A stretch of DNA of 64,000 bases from VAZQ01 sp036557665 (GCA_036557665.1 DATBHG010000005.1:124001-188000); one strand, 5' to 3'. Shown: positions 28,245 through 36,943, numbered from the stretch's first letter. The notes: a model not told the origin generated them from the sequence alone. Program-made: numbers and translations.

Positions 28245-28305
28245 GCTATGTTACTGGCCGCTGCGATGCGGCATCCCCGGCCGTCACCATGCTCGTGTGT
28301 GTGTG

Positions 28306-28403
28306 TGGGAGGCTGACGAGCGACCCGAACCGCGCTCGTTAGGGCTGCTTCCTTCCGGACCTGACCCGGTTGGCGAGTGGCTCGTCCACCGCCAACCTCC
28401 CGG
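28306..28403 (-). ncRNA. ffs: signal recognition particle RNA, small bacterial type (4.5S)
   Basis: Read on the minus strand, the sequence contains the hallmark apical loop and symmetric loop of SRP RNA (GGTCAGGTCCGGAAGGAAGC, then AGCCC), bound by Ffh. The ends GGGAGGTTGGCGG and CGTCAGCCTCCC pair to close a single long hairpin of about 97 nt. It lies about 60 bp upstream of dnaX, its usual place in this order. Confidence 0.95.
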
Positions 28404-28524
28404 CCTTATATCTGCCGCCAGCTCGCGGAAAGCAAGGTATGCAGGAGGGTAACGAAGACCGGCATGAATTGCTTCCCCTCAGTCGACATGCGAGGTTCGC
28501 CATTACGTCGGAGCGCATCGCATC

Positions 28525-29517
28525 ATGTCCGGTCCTCTCCCTTATCTCGGTTCCAAGCCACGGCTCGGCTATGTCGGAAGCCGCATCGAACGTGCGGCTG
28601 AGAGGCGCCAAGATGTGGCCGCCCTCACGGCACTGCGCGAAAGCGCCGATGCTCGCGCCTATGCGATCGGCGGGGAGATGGTGGCGTCGAGGAGAGCCGA
28701 CACGCTTCATCAGCCGCTGTTTACCGTTGCCGATGCACAGGCCCTCGGTCCTGCGGAAGAGATCGTGTTTCTCGGATTGTGCCAGTGTGCTCCGATATTT
28801 GCATTCGCGCTCGAGCGGGGAGTGATCGAAGCACTTAAGGCGCGTCCCGAATATCTCGTGACTGATCTGCGCACGATTGCGGTAAGCGGGCTTGTCGCCC
28901 AGGAGCATTTGCCGCCGCTTGCAGAGGCAAAAGCACTTCTCGGTTGGCACGCGCGGCATCGGTTCTGCCCCAACTGCGGCTCCCGGACTGTGGCGGTCGA
29001 GGGTGGATGGCGTCGTGACTGTGCAGCCTGCAAAACGCAGCACTTTCCGCGCACCGATCCGGTGGTGATCATGCTACCCGTTTCAGCACGCTCGTGTCTC
29101 CTGGGACGTTCATATCGTTTTGCGTCGGGGATGTGGTCGTGCCTCGCCGGCTTCATGGAGCCCGGAGAGACGATCGAAGAAGCCGTACGCCGAGAGACGC
29201 GCGAGGAAGCCGGCATCGTCTGCGGGCGGGTCAGCTATTTTGCCTCGCAGCCCTGGCCGTTTCCCTCCTCGCTCATGATCGGATGCCATGCCGAGGCGCT
29301 TTCGCGCGAGATCAAGATCGATCGCGCCGAGCTGGAGGACGCGCGTTGGTTCGATCGCGAGGAAGTCGATCTCATGCTGTCGCGACGTCACCCGCAGGGG
29401 TTGACCACCCCACCGGATATCGCAATTGCTTATCACATTATCCGCGCGTGGGCGGCGGGTGAAGCCTTGGGTCAGCACGATCCGGAGATGCTGTCCGACA
29501 AGCGCGGCCGCATGTAG
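28525..29517 (+). CDS. nudC: NAD(+) diphosphatase (NudC)
   Basis: A 330-residue Nudix hydrolase. It has a zinc ribbon (CPNCGSRTVAVEGG ... CAACKTQHFPRTDP, about residues 151-180), the Nudix box GFMEPGETIEEAVRRETREE plus AGI, and the NudC-specific motif SQPWPFPSSLMIG downstream. It splits NAD(H) to NMN(H) and AMP and can remove NAD caps from RNA. Its 3' end overlaps, tail to tail, the last 46 bp of the TadE-like gene on the other strand. Confidence 0.96.
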   Translation: MSGPLPYLGSKPRLGYVGSRIERAAERRQDVAALTALRESADARAYAIGGEMVASRRADTLHQPLFTVADAQALGPAEEIVFLGLCQCAPIFAFALERGVIEALKARPEYLVTDLRTIAVSGLVAQEHLPPLAEAKALLGWHARHRFCPNCGSRTVAVEGGWRRDCAACKTQHFPRTDPVVIMLPVSARSCLLGRSYRFASGMWSCLAGFMEPGETIEEAVRRETREEAGIVCGRVSYFASQPWPFPSSLMIGCHAEALSREIKIDRAELEDARWFDREEVDLMLSRRHPQGLTTPPDIAIAYHIIRAWAAGEALGQHDPEMLSDKRGRM

Positions 29518-30044
29518 ATTTGATCCGAGAGATTGAGCGTGCCGGTCACTACATAGCCGATAGCTGGCGTATACGTGTACGCAGCCTCCCCCCAGATCAA
29601 CGACGTATTGGCTACATTGAGCGCGGCCGGCAGGCTCACTGAGGAACCTACTGCGTGCGCGCTTCCGCCGAGCGTACAGCTCCAGGCGATGGTAGCGTTG
29701 TTATTGGCGTCGATGCTCACCTCCGAGACGGTCACTTTGAGCTTGCTCGGATCATAAGGCGCGATCACCGCCGAGGAGGCGTTGAGGATATTGCTCATGT
29801 CCGAGCTTGGGATCGAGGAGACCTGCGAGGCAAGGTCGGCAAGCGCACGCGAGGTCAACGTCACCTTACGGTCGACACCCACCGCCTGGGAGACTTCGAC
29901 CGCGCCAAGATAGAGCAAGAGCATCAACGGCAGCAGCATTGCGAACTCGACAGCCGAAATGCCGGAAGCGTCCCTGCGCAATCGCGCGAGCTGTGCCAAG
30001 AGCTTGAGCTGAGCTGGGCCCATTGCAATGACCTTAGTTCGCAT
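29472..30044 (-). CDS. TadE/TadG-like pseudopilin, distal gene
   Basis: About 190 residues. A prepilin-like N-terminus is followed by one membrane segment: RRDASGISAVEFAMLLPLML, with the GISAVEF core in which the Glu at +5 is the usual mark of TadE processing by the CpaA peptidase. The rest is periplasmic and Ser/Asn/Thr-rich, and ends with IYMRPRLSDSISGSC. I chose the ATG at 30044, which slightly overlaps the stop of the preceding TadE gene at 30034; an ATG at 30023 is an alternative. It overlaps nudC by 46 bp, tail to tail. It supports assembly of Flp pili. Confidence 0.85.
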   Translation of the reverse strand: MRTKVIAMGPAQLKLLAQLARLRRDASGISAVEFAMLLPLMLLLYLGAVEVSQAVGVDRKVTLTSRALADLASQVSSIPSSDMSNILNASSAVIAPYDPSKLKVTVSEVSIDANNNATIAWSCTLGGSAHAVGSSVSLPAALNVANTSLIWGEAAYTYTPAIGYVVTGTLNLSDQIYMRPRLSDSISGSC

Positions 30045-30597
30045 ACGGCTCATTGCGAAAGGCAGCGGTCGCCGCGAGCAGCCGCTTGCCGCCGTTGACG
30101 TTGGATAGATTGAAGCCCAGCAGCGAAACGTAGACTGGATATTGGTAGAAAAGGCGCACCACGACAATGTCGCCTGGGCCGCCTGGCTGGTAGTTGAAAT
30201 TCGTCTGGAAATTGCCGTTGGCATCGATCGGGCTTGGCATCGTGACGCTGGAAAATGAGGAGAACGTCCTGACGTCTACGAATACGCCGTTCTGGCAATC
30301 GAACAGCCCATAGAGCTTGGAGCACACCGCATTCTTGAAGGCGGATGCATCGTAGCTCTGCGTCTGCGCCTGCCCGGTCATGATAAGCCGCGACGAATCC
30401 GCTACCGCGGTCTCAAGTGCCTGCCCGGCAAAGAAGACGATCGCCGTCTCGACGATGGCAAATACCAGAGCGAGGAACGGGGCTGCGACCAGACCGAATT
30501 CAACCGCGGCCGCGCCATCCTGCGCGCGCAGAAGCTTGGCAGCTCCGCTTTGAAAAGTTTGACAGGTTTTCAGATGCCGTCTGATCATCATCGCCAA
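30034..30597 (-). CDS. TadE/TadG-like pseudopilin, proximal gene
   Basis: A 187-residue protein with a TadE-like N-terminus: AQDGAAAVEFGLVAAPFLAL, where GAAAVEFGL is the processing site. One membrane helix is followed by a periplasmic domain with a Cys pair (NAVCSKLYGLFDCQNGVF). Like the second gene, it is a minor pseudopilin of the Tad secretion machine. The two overlap by a few bases and are translated together. They lie on the opposite strand to the main cpa operon. Confidence 0.88.
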   Translation of the reverse strand: MAMMIRRHLKTCQTFQSGAAKLLRAQDGAAAVEFGLVAAPFLALVFAIVETAIVFFAGQALETAVADSSRLIMTGQAQTQSYDASAFKNAVCSKLYGLFDCQNGVFVDVRTFSSFSSVTMPSPIDANGNFQTNFNYQPGGPGDIVVVRLFYQYPVYVSLLGFNLSNVNGGKRLLAATAAFRNEPYAN

Positions 30598-30752
30598 TCC
30601 AATGGCGCTGGCGCCGCTCGGCTTGACCGAAGGCTTGCGTCATAACAAAAGCACGTTTTCGAAATGTTGCGGTAACCGCCGACAGCCGGCGCCCTGCCGC
30701 TAGCGTTTTGCTAACCAGAAGAGCTCACCCGCGGCCGCGTTGCGAGGGGCAG

Positions 30753-31256
30753 CTACTTGCCCGTAGGCGCAGGAGCTCCGGACGCGAGCCCATTTCGGCC
30801 GGCCGCCTGGGCCAGCACGGCGTCGAAATAGACGCCACTGTCCCCCACCATGATCCGGCGTTCACAACTCGGAGTGCAGCTGTAGGTCTCGCGCTCGACG
30901 CCCCGATACATCACGACTACGTGGGCGCGAGGACCCCGCACTTCTATGGTCTTCTCCATCAGTACGGTGCCGCTGCGATCCAGCGCCACGACGTTGGTCG
31001 TGCCGTAACCCTTGCCGGTGATGACCATAACTCCTCCGGGCTGCACAGAGGCGTCGGCGATCATCGGATTGCCGATCACTATGGTGGCCACCTTTTCCGG
31101 TAGCCTGATCAGCCTGGCTTCGTCCATCACCACTGCCACCTCGGCGGCGGCGAGCCGATCTGGCGCCATGCTCGCGCAGACGCAAAACACGAGGCCGAAG
31201 GCCGCAGCCGCCGCACCCGATCTCAGTTTGTAGCACTCAAGTACACGCCGACGCAT
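30753..31256 (-). CDS. free-standing CpaC/RcpA N-terminal (pilus secretin N) domain protein
   Basis: A 167-residue exported protein. The signal peptide covers about residues 10-38 (AAAAAFGLVFCVCAS ... RLAAAE). The mature part VVMDEARLIRLPEKVATIVI, GNPMIADASVQPGGVMVITG and GYGTTNVVALD matches the N-terminal domain of the CpaC secretin (compare the cpaC gene at 34694), but there is no secretin barrel. A two-Cys loop (TYSCTPSCERRIMVGD) follows. It probably sits in the periplasm with the Tad secretin, as an accessory or plug. Encoded apart from cpaC, on the minus strand with the TadE/G genes. Confidence 0.82.
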   Translation of the reverse strand: MRRRVLECYKLRSGAAAAAFGLVFCVCASMAPDRLAAAEVAVVMDEARLIRLPEKVATIVIGNPMIADASVQPGGVMVITGKGYGTTNVVALDRSGTVLMEKTIEVRGPRAHVVVMYRGVERETYSCTPSCERRIMVGDSGVYFDAVLAQAAGRNGLASGAPAPTGK

Positions 31257-31482
31257 TCAACTCTCCCGCGCCCTTACGCATCGGCAGGCGCTCGCAGCGC
31301 ACAGCCGACTGGGCAGGTGAGACTTAATTTGCTCTAAAATGGTGAATGAACGGCAAACATCACGCCCGGACACATCGGCTCTTCGAAATGGGCGAGGCAT
31401 ATGTCTCGCTCCATTTCGGCTACAGCGCCACCGAATGAGCGCGGCGCAATGCCCCCCGCGGGCCTGCGCACACGAGCCCCCG

Positions 31483-32310
31483 TTATTGCCGGAACGGATA
31501 CAGGATCTGGGCGCCGAAAGTCGACGGGAAGCTTCGATCGGCAATCCCATAAGCTCCGGGCAGCTCATTGCCGGGCATGTAATAGGTGCCGAACGCGAGA
31601 TCGATGAAGGGAAAAGTCGCTGCGAAATTCCTCTCGCCCCCTCGCTCGGCCGCAGTGTGATGCCAGCGATGAAATACCGGGCTCGCAATCAGGTATTTGA
31701 ACGGGCCCAGGCTCCAATTCAGATTAGCGTGCACGAAGGCCGAGTGCGCTGTCGTGAACGGGCCGAGGAACACCAGCACGTTAGGGGAAATACCGGCGAG
31801 CAACAGCACCACGTCAGTCGCGACACTGCCAAGAAAGATATTGATCGGGTGAAAACGCGCCGCGGAAATCCAGTCCAGGTCCTCTGAGGAGTGATGGATG
31901 GCATGGTATTTCCACAGCGGTCGACGATGGAAGGCACGATGGATCCAATACATCATCAGATCAGATCCAACGAGGAAGATCCCCGCCTGCAGCCAAAGCG
32001 GCAATTGGGCCAGCGGCCCGTGGCCATCATCGTAAAATTCGATCAATCCCTCTGCGGTGGTGATACGAAACACGAGAGCCGCCCCGACCACAAGCAGGCC
32101 GATGCGCAAGTACCGCGCAAAGAGGGGGATGAAGAACCAGTAGCACAGGTCGGTCAGCAGCTCCCGCTTGCGCCACCAGGGCTTGCCGGGATTGCATGCC
32201 CAGAAGAAGGATAGCAGGGTAAAAGCGCCCGCGAGCGCGATCGAGACCGGGACGATCTTGATGAGGGTGAGCCCGATGCTTTGAACGACCGCCAGATATT
32301 CCTCGAACAT
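31483..32310 (-). CDS. sterol desaturase family (fatty acid hydroxylase) protein
   Basis: A 275-residue membrane enzyme. The di-iron histidine boxes are complete: HRAFH (HxxxH), HAIHHSSEDLDW (HxxHH) and HRWHHTAAERGG (HxxHH). Four or so membrane segments precede them. The family oxidises or desaturates lipids in the inner membrane; the substrate here is unknown. I chose the ATG at 32310, with GGGG upstream; an extension to 32364 is in frame but not family-like. It separates the minus-strand pilus genes from the flp promoter region and may not be functionally linked to the pilus. Confidence 0.92.
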   Translation of the reverse strand: MFEEYLAVVQSIGLTLIKIVPVSIALAGAFTLLSFFWACNPGKPWWRKRELLTDLCYWFFIPLFARYLRIGLLVVGAALVFRITTAEGLIEFYDDGHGPLAQLPLWLQAGIFLVGSDLMMYWIHRAFHRRPLWKYHAIHHSSEDLDWISAARFHPINIFLGSVATDVVLLLAGISPNVLVFLGPFTTAHSAFVHANLNWSLGPFKYLIASPVFHRWHHTAAERGGERNFAATFPFIDLAFGTYYMPGNELPGAYGIADRSFPSTFGAQILYPFRQ

Positions 32311-32734
32311 TGACTGCCCCGCAGGCTCGCATACGAAGACGTGTCGACGGGTATCGCCAGCCAAGGTTAAGATGCCATGAACGGCGCTCAGCTCTTTCGA
32401 TGGTCCTGATATACTTCACGAGCGTGACGCAAGCCACCGCTCATCAAACAACTGATAACGACCGATGTGCGATTTGCTTGCAACGCAGTTTTACCCACAG
32501 ACGCGTGGCTATCACACGTTAATTTACAGCTAGAACATGTTGTTAACCTAGTTGCACACGGGAAAACACCCCATTAACTACGTGCGATTTTAGTCGCTGG
32601 GCTCGCGGTTTCATTCACGGAATTAACCTCGTTGCAAGACGCCGGCGATACGGTCGGCCCACGGTTTCGGACCAGCCGACAACAACGGCCCCGGAGCCTC
32701 GTTCAGACAGCCACGTTGCGGACCTATGGAGCCA
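32311..32734. promoter_or_regulatory. flp pilin upstream region (424 bp) with a repeated 14-mer
   Basis: AT-rich between 32400 and 32600. It holds TTAACCTAGTTGCA at 32543-32556 and TTAACCTCGTTGCA at 32623-32636, with a partly similar word (TTAACTACGTGCGA) at about 32573. The spacing of the first two is 80 bp, or about 7.6 helical turns. These may be binding sites for a pilin regulator. No gene is seen. It must hold the divergent promoters of the desaturase and flp genes. Confidence 0.4.
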
Positions 32735-32899
32735 ATGATGAACTACCTCTTGAGTTTTCTGAAGGACGAGTCCGGTGCCACTGCCATCGAGTATGGTCTC
32801 ATCGCCGCCGGCATTTCCGTCGCGATCATCGCAGTCGTGCAGGGCCTCGGCTCGAAGTTGAACACGACGTTCACCAGCGTTTCGACCGCGCTTAAGTAA
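32735..32899 (+). CDS. flp: Flp/Fap-type pilin subunit
   Basis: A 54-residue type IVb pilin. After a short basic leader (MMNYLLSFLKDESG) comes the processing site G|ATAIEYGLIAAGISVAII, with Glu at +5 and Tyr at +6 (EY motif), followed by one hydrophobic helix and a short polar tail. CpaA removes the leader, and the subunit polymerises into the Flp pilus used for attachment. It is the first gene of the plus-strand cpa operon and is followed by its own terminator, which would let it be made in excess. Confidence 0.95.
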   Translation: MMNYLLSFLKDESGATAIEYGLIAAGISVAIIAVVQGLGSKLNTTFTSVSTALK

Positions 32900-32927
32900 G
32901 CGCTCCGTCGTTCGTCTTTGCACGAGA

Positions 32928-32960
32928 GGCTCCGGCCATTGCCGGGGCCTTTTCGTTTTT
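32928..32960 (+). terminator. terminator between flp and cpaA
   Basis: A 9-bp stem with one G-T pair, GGCTCCGGC (32928-32936) against GCCGGGGCC (32941-32949), with loop CATT and the T-rich tail TTTTCGTTTTT. It lies 28 bp after the flp stop and would uncouple the pilin from the assembly genes. Confidence 0.85.
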
Positions 32961-33057
32961 GCCGGTATGCGCGCTAACGGAACGGCAACCCCGCCCGACC
33001 TAGTATCGGGTGGATAGGAGCCGTTCGAGCTGCCTGCCTGCATTGTCGAGAGCCGCC

Positions 33058-33564
33058 ATGGTCGCTGAGATTGCCAGGCTGACGCTGTTTCCGGCGATGA
33101 TGGCATTTGCCGCCTCCAGCGATTTGCTCACGATGACCATCTCCAACAGGGTCTCGATATTCCTGGCGGCAGGCTTCTTTGCGCTCGCGGGCGCGAGCGG
33201 CATGACTGCGTCAGACATGCTGTCTCACGTCGCAGCGAGCGGCACCGTCCTGCTCGTTGCCTTCGGTTTCTTCACCAGAGGCTGGATCGGCGGGGGCGAC
33301 GCAAAGCTTGCGGCCAGCACTGCCCTTTGGCTGGGCTTCAGTCACCTTCTGCCCTATCTGGTCTATGCATCCCTGTTCGGCGGGGCGCTTACGCTCGCTT
33401 TGATCCAGTTTCGCGTGGCGCCCCTGCCCGGTCGGCTGGCCCGACATGAATGGCTGCAGCGCCTGCACAGCAGGGAGGGCGGCGTGCCTTACGGTATTGC
33501 CTTGGCGGCAGCGGCACTCACCGTCTACCCAGAGACGCAATGGATGGCCCCGTTCGGCGGGTGA
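33058..33564 (+). CDS. cpaA: prepilin peptidase CpaA/TadV
   Basis: About 168 residues with four or more membrane segments. The two catalytic aspartates are visible: SDLLTMTISN (first Asp) and GGGDAKLAA (GxGD motif), the signature of TadV-type leader peptidases. It cuts Flp and TadE/G prepilins in the inner membrane. I chose the ATG at 33058; a GTG at 33010 is in frame. It is followed by a 319 bp gap before cpaB. Confidence 0.92.
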   Translation: MVAEIARLTLFPAMMAFAASSDLLTMTISNRVSIFLAAGFFALAGASGMTASDMLSHVAASGTVLLVAFGFFTRGWIGGGDAKLAASTALWLGFSHLLPYLVYASLFGGALTLALIQFRVAPLPGRLARHEWLQRLHSREGGVPYGIALAAAALTVYPETQWMAPFGG

Positions 33565-33883
33565 CACTGTCGGCCGCGGCGTGTACCAGCAGGCAACACC
33601 TTCGACCATCCTTGTCCAGGTGTATGCGGTCGTAACGGTTGTCCGCGAATCTCAAGTTGCCTCACCCGTCCTGGAGGGCATCCCTGGATGCCCCCCACGG
33701 CGACGCGGCATAAGCCCGAGAAGCTCGGCGCAAGCATTCATTAACTCAATTTGCACACTCATCATTAACCATGCCTTGACGTTTAGCTGCTGAAATAAGC
33801 TTACACGGCCACGTAACGGTCGGGGATGGTGTGGCAGTTGCGGCCGGGTACCGGCTGCACCGTGATGTAGGAAGTTCGTCCGT
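33565..33883. other. cpaA-cpaB intergenic region (319 bp)
   Basis: Contains a hairpin with arms GGGCATCC (33676-33683) and GGATGCCC (33686-33693) and no T-run. AT-rich DNA follows from about 33735, including TTAACCAT at 33765-33772, a word identical to the CtrA half-site of Caulobacter (a weak match in itself). The cpaB promoter probably lies here. No gene is seen. Confidence 0.4.
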
Positions 33884-34675
33884 ATGAAACCCGCGCGTAT
33901 CATAGTGCTGGTTATTGCTGTGGCTGCGGGCGGCATTGCCGCCCTGTTGGCCGGCCGTTCCGAAGCGCCGCCCCCTGTCCCGGCGCCTGTGGCTCAGCTC
34001 GAGACCACCGATGTTCTGATTGCCAATGCAGACATCGGGCTGGGCAGCGGGGTTGCAGAGAAAGATCTGCGCTGGCAGACGTGGCCCGCAGCAGCTGCCG
34101 GACAGAATTTCATACGCAGATCCGAGCGGCCGGAAGCCATTCATGAGCTCGCGGGTGCGATTGCACGGTCTCCGTTTTCCGCCGGCGAGCCGATCCGCGA
34201 GTCCAAGCTGATAAAAGCCAAGGGCTCCGGCTACATGGCCGCTATTCTGCCATCGGGCATGCGGGCAATCTCCGTCGAAATCTCGCCCGAGACCGGTGCC
34301 GGCGGCTTCATCCTGCCCAACGATCATGTCGACGTCATCCTTTCCCGGCGCGATCGCCTGGCGGAGAAGGCCACGGGTGTGGAAGTCCACACCAGCGAAG
34401 TCATCCTCTCCAACGTGCGTGTTCTGGCCATCGACCAGACCGTCGAGGAGAAGAACGGCCAACGCGTCGTGGTCGGCAAGACAGCGACGCTCGAGCTCAT
34501 GCCGCAGCAAGCCGAGACATTGGCGCTCTCGCGTCAGCTCGGCACGCTTTCGCTCGCGCTGCGCAGCCTGGCGGATTCCGACAAGGACAAGCCGGAATCG
34601 AATGAGGACACCGGGCGCAGAGGTAATGTGAATGTGGTGCGGTTCGGGATCACCAGCTCCGCAGCGATGAAGTAA
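33884..34675 (+). CDS. cpaB: Flp pilus assembly protein CpaB
   Basis: A 263-residue protein with one N-terminal membrane anchor (IIVLVIAVAAGGIAALLAG). The SAF/beta-clip domain is visible in LSSGVAEKDLRW-like (LGSGVAEKDLRWQTWP) and in MRAISVEISPETGAGGFILP, then PNDHVDVILSRRD. It is the inner-membrane/periplasm connector (RcpC) of the Tad machine. It starts the run cpaB-cpaC-cpaD-cpaE-cpaF-tadB-tadC, with gaps of at most about 22 bp between genes. Confidence 0.95.
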   Translation: MKPARIIVLVIAVAAGGIAALLAGRSEAPPPVPAPVAQLETTDVLIANADIGLGSGVAEKDLRWQTWPAAAAGQNFIRRSERPEAIHELAGAIARSPFSAGEPIRESKLIKAKGSGYMAAILPSGMRAISVEISPETGAGGFILPNDHVDVILSRRDRLAEKATGVEVHTSEVILSNVRVLAIDQTVEEKNGQRVVVGKTATLELMPQQAETLALSRQLGTLSLALRSLADSDKDKPESNEDTGRRGNVNVVRFGITSSAAMK

Positions 34676-34693
34676 GCCACACAGGGGGCCACA

Positions 34694-36169
34694 ATGGGGA
34701 ATAGGTCACTGATTCAGACCGCGGTGATGGCGCCGCTGATAGCCGCCTTTGGTTTGGCGATCGGCAGTCGCGCTCCCGCCGCCGAGCCTCCCATGCTTCC
34801 CGGCCCGGCCGCTGCTGCAATCAATGTGGTAGCGAGCGAAGCGGCTTCGCAATTCGTGCCGCTCGGCGTGGGAAAGTCCGTGGTGATCGACTTTCCGCGC
34901 GATATCAAAGACGTTCTGGTCGGAGATCCGAAGATCGCCAACGCCGTCATTCGCTCCACGCGGCGTGCCTACATCATCGGCGCCGCGGTCGGGCAGACCA
35001 GCGTTTTCTTCTTCGATGGCGAGGGCCATCAGATAGGCGGATTCGATATTGCGGTTACGCGCGATCTCAATGGCCTGCGTGCGGCTATCAAGCAGGCGCT
35101 TCCCGGGCTTGATATTCATGTCGAGGGACTGGGCGAGGGCATCGTTCTCACCGGAAACGTGTCGACCCCGATCGAAGCCCAACAAGCCTTTGACATCGCT
35201 TCCCGGCTGGTCGACGACGGCCACAAGGTCGTCAACGGGATCACCATCCATGGCCGCGACCAGGTCATGCTAAAGGTCACCGTTGCCGAGGTGCAGCGCG
35301 ACATCATCAAGCAACTCGGCATCAATCTCACCGGCACCGGGGCAAACAACGCTGCCGGGGGGTTCGGCTCGGCGGTGGTCAATCTCGCCAATACGCCCCC
35401 CTTCCCCGTTTACGGCCAGCCGCTGTTTCCAAACGGCATCGGTGCAACCTGGAGGAACGTCAACCTCACCCTGCAGGCGATGGAGCGTGCCGGCGTGATT
35501 CGCACGCTCGCCGAGCCGAACCTGACAGCCATATCGGGTGAGACGGCGAACTTCCTCGCCGGCGGCGAGTTCCCGATCCCGGCGGGCTACACGTGCCAAG
35601 CCACGACGCCAGGGGGGGTGGCCGTGTGTCAGTACCAGATCCAATGGAAGAAGTTCGGTGTCAGCCTGCATTTCACACCCGTGGTGCTGGCGGAAGGGCG
35701 GATAAGCTTGAGGGTCCTGACCGAGGCATCGGAGCTCTCCACCGAAAATCAGCTCACGCTGGTGCAGACGCAGGGCACCTCGCTGAGCATTCCTTCGATC
35801 AAGACCCGTCAGGCGGAAACTACCGTCGAGATTCCCTCCGGCGGCTCTCTCGCGATGGCGGGGATGATCCAGGAACAGACCAAGCAACAGCTGAACGGAA
35901 TTCCAGGCCTGATGCAGGTCCCCATCCTCGGATCACTGTTCAAGAGTCGCGACTACATCAACAAACAGACCGAGCTGATGATTCTGATCACGCCGTATGT
36001 GGTGCGTGCGGTGGCGCAGAGGGATTTGTCGCGCCCCGACGACGGCTATGCCGATGCAAGCGATCCGGCAACGGTCCTGCTCGGCAAGTTCAATCGGATC
36101 TACGGCTCGTCCGGCAAGCCGGAGGCCCAGGTGGGCTACTTCGGCAAGCCGGGTTTCATTCTCGACTGA
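34694..36169 (+). CDS. cpaC: Tad pilus outer-membrane secretin CpaC
   Basis: A 491-residue secretin. A signal peptide (residues about 5-30) precedes the pilus N-domain (GKSVVIDFPRDIKDVLVGDP, then YIIGAAVGQTSVFFFD), a BON/N1-like domain and the secretin barrel. GEFPIPAGY and VLAEGRISLRVLTEASELS belong to the secretin core, and GGSLAMAGMIQEQTKQQLNGIPGL is the conserved C-terminal motif. Multimers form the outer-membrane channel for the Flp pilus. It lies 18 bp after cpaB. Confidence 0.97.
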   Translation: MGNRSLIQTAVMAPLIAAFGLAIGSRAPAAEPPMLPGPAAAAINVVASEAASQFVPLGVGKSVVIDFPRDIKDVLVGDPKIANAVIRSTRRAYIIGAAVGQTSVFFFDGEGHQIGGFDIAVTRDLNGLRAAIKQALPGLDIHVEGLGEGIVLTGNVSTPIEAQQAFDIASRLVDDGHKVVNGITIHGRDQVMLKVTVAEVQRDIIKQLGINLTGTGANNAAGGFGSAVVNLANTPPFPVYGQPLFPNGIGATWRNVNLTLQAMERAGVIRTLAEPNLTAISGETANFLAGGEFPIPAGYTCQATTPGGVAVCQYQIQWKKFGVSLHFTPVVLAEGRISLRVLTEASELSTENQLTLVQTQGTSLSIPSIKTRQAETTVEIPSGGSLAMAGMIQEQTKQQLNGIPGLMQVPILGSLFKSRDYINKQTELMILITPYVVRAVAQRDLSRPDDGYADASDPATVLLGKFNRIYGSSGKPEAQVGYFGKPGFILD

Positions 36170-36190
36170 TCGCCGCTCGGGGAGAGATCG

Positions 36191-36943
36191 ATGCACCTCG
36201 TTCATCCTGCGGTCGAGAAGCTCAACCGGAGAGCTCGAGCAGCCGCTCGCGCCCTGGCGCTCACGGCCTGCACGCTGGCGCTCAGCGGTTGCTACAGCGC
36301 ACAAGAGAGGGTCACCCCGGCTGATTTCGACTATCGCCTGCGCCACAACATCGCGATCAAGGAGGGGCCACGGACGGTCGAGTTGTTCATCGGCAGCAGC
36401 CGCGGTGGGCTCAACGGAGAGCAGCGTGCAGACGTGCTCGCCTTCGCAAACGCCTGGCGACGCGAAGCGACCGGAGGAATCCTGATCGATCTACCTTCCG
36501 GGACGCGAAATGCGCCCGCTGCGGCCTCGGCACTGCGCGAGGTGCAGTCAATTCTCATTGCTGCCGGCGTGCCGCCATCGGCCATTGCTGTGCATCCTTA
36601 CCATCCCATGGATCCCAGCCGGCTCGCGACCTTGAAGCTCAACTATCCGACATTGGTCGCGCAAGCCGGCCCTTGCGGGTTGTGGCCGCATGACCTCGGA
36701 CCCACGGTCGATCGCGAGCACAACGAAAACGCGGAATACTGGAACCTCGGCTGCGCTTCCCAACGCAATCTTGCCGCCATGGTCGAGAACAAGGCCGACC
36801 TGGTGCAGCCGCGCGGAGAAGTGCCGCCTTACACCGGACGGCGCACCACGGTGCTCGACAAATATCACCGTGGCGAAAGCACCGCGACCGCCGTCCCGGA
36901 CAAGGACCAGGGCAAGATCAGCGAGCTCGGCAAACAGCAATGA
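36191..36943 (+). CDS. cpaD: pilus assembly lipoprotein CpaD
   Basis: A 250-residue predicted lipoprotein. The lipobox LALSGC (Cys near residue 35) is preceded by a hydrophobic stretch. CpaD-family features are DFDYRLRHNIAIKEG near the start and PCGLWPHDLGPT and NLGCASQRNLAAMV in the second half, a conserved stretch with two cysteines. It supports secretin assembly in the outer membrane. Its stop overlaps the start of cpaE (ATGA), so the two are translationally coupled. Confidence 0.95.
   Translation: MHLVHPAVEKLNRRARAAARALALTACTLALSGCYSAQERVTPADFDYRLRHNIAIKEGPRTVELFIGSSRGGLNGEQRADVLAFANAWRREATGGILIDLPSGTRNAPAAASALREVQSILIAAGVPPSAIAVHPYHPMDPSRLATLKLNYPTLVAQAGPCGLWPHDLGPTVDREHNENAEYWNLGCASQRNLAAMVENKADLVQPRGEVPPYTGRRTTVLDKYHRGESTATAVPDKDQGKISELGKQQ

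Noticed and set aside
28291..28307. GTGTGTGTGTG run near dnaX
   Set aside because: Simple dinucleotide run beside the SRP RNA gene; too short to be a feature in itself.
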